This document shows, piece after piece, positions 5,690-6,006 of a stretch of DNA of 6,006 bases (position 1 is the first letter of the stretch; each line of letters begins with the position of its first letter). A program made the translations under genes and the position numbers. Under the pieces are notes generated by a model, which was not told the DNA's origin, made no database searches, and saw nothing but the letters and a program-made list of their open reading frames with translations. Source of the DNA: Candidatus Thermokryptus sp. (GTDB taxonomy: Bacteria > Bacteroidota > Ignavibacteria > Kryptoniales > Kryptoniaceae); assembly GCA_028276305.1 (NCBI GenBank), contig JAPYWO010000097.1:1-6006 (forward strand), given 5' to 3'.

Positions 5690-6006
5690 TTAATTTGGAG
5701 TATCAAATTTCAACTTAACCTTTCTATTAAACTTATTCATCGCTTTTAAAACGCCCTCGGAAATAAAGCACAATGTCGCTTCAACCGCAAGCCCGATCAT
5801 ATCATTGACAATACCAATCTCATCCTCATCAAACTTTGACAGAACAAAGTCAACCATATTCTTCATCTTGTCGGGATTCCCTATTCCACATCTCAACCTT
5901 GGGAATTCAATGGTCCCGAGATGATAGATTATTGAATAAAGTCCATTATGTCCGCCATCGCTTCCCTTTTGCCTTATTCTTATCATTCCAAGTGGTAAAT
6001 TCAAAT
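5690..6006 (-). CDS. pth: Peptidyl-tRNA hydrolase, C-terminal part (start outside window)
   Basis: The last 105 residues are visible of an enzyme usually about 185-195 residues long, which frees tRNA from peptidyl-tRNA released by stalled ribosomes. Family marks are LNLPLGMIRIRQKGSDGGHNGL, where the HN pair contains the conserved active-site Asn (N114 in E. coli), then IIYHLGTIEFPRLRCGIGNP, VDFVLSKF and the closing KAMNKFN. The TTG at 6002-6004 is not a start: it is the Leu of the conserved D-L-N-L-P-L-G segment, and the two bases beyond it fit the preceding Asp codon. The N-terminal half with the catalytic His and most of the tRNA-binding surface lies to the right of the window. It is the first visible gene of the pth-rpsF-ssb-rpsR-rplI cluster. 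Confidence 0.95.
   Translation of the reverse strand, partial: LNLPLGMIRIRQKGSDGGHNGLYSIIYHLGTIEFPRLRCGIGNPDKMKNMVDFVLSKFDEDEIGIVNDMIGLAVEATLCFISEGVLKAMNKFNRKVKLKFDTPN

Noticed and set aside
5690..6004. A complete small gene starting with TTG at 6002-6004
   Set aside because: The protein matches the middle and end of Pth; the TTG is the conserved Leu before NLPLG and the frame runs out of the window.
1..6006. CRISPR array, tRNA or rRNA gene, insertion sequence, toxin-antitoxin or defence genes
   Set aside because: No regularly spaced repeats, cloverleaf-like sequence, transposase motifs or non-housekeeping genes are visible; nearly all bases are taken up by recognised core genes.

Overview
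The window looks like ordinary bacterial core chromosome: AT-rich by eye, densely packed, with short spacers and one dominant strand. The gene order pth-rpsF-ssb-rpsR-rplI is a classic bacterial housekeeping cluster. A two-subunit ferredoxin-dependent 2-oxoacid oxidoreductase and a stand-alone CcdA point to an organism with low-potential redox chemistry and an extracytoplasmic thiol or cytochrome c pathway. My impression is a possibly thermophilic member of the Bacteroidota/Chlorobiota/Ignavibacteria-Kryptonia neighbourhood. This rests only on protein 'feel' and is low confidence. Several genes carry good Shine-Dalgarno sequences (korB, rpsF, ssb), so this is not a genome that has abandoned them.

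Layout, left to right. Bases 1-469 (+) are the C-terminal half of an aldo/keto reductase whose start lies before the window. A 38-base gap holds a GC hairpin with its T-run on the minus strand, separating it from the converging korB. Everything else is on the minus strand, so transcription runs from right to left. First comes a pth fragment (cut by the right edge), then rpsF, ssb, rpsR and rplI, ending at a strong terminator at 3906-3930. After it come ccdA, korA (a gamma-alpha fusion) and korB, ending at the terminator at 473-497. There is no gene-free stretch longer than about 60 bases.

How the genes work together. Pth recycles peptidyl-tRNA, S6, S18 and L9 are ribosomal proteins, and SSB protects single-stranded DNA; the cluster links translation with replication upkeep. 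KorA/KorB form a complete 2-oxoacid:ferredoxin oxidoreductase, translationally coupled by an ATGA overlap. CcdA passes reducing equivalents across the membrane; its link to KorAB is positional (24-base spacer, no terminator).

I see no mobile element, CRISPR array, RNA gene or defence-like system, and I do not claim an undescribed system. The points worth a second look are small: an SSB with neither the acidic C-terminal tip nor one usual DNA-stacking aromatic residue; a 14-base repeat in two spacers of the ribosomal operon; an rpsR without a visible Shine-Dalgarno; an AT-rich inverted repeat over the rpsF stop codon; and a ccdA-korAB unit immediately after a strong terminator with almost no room for a promoter.
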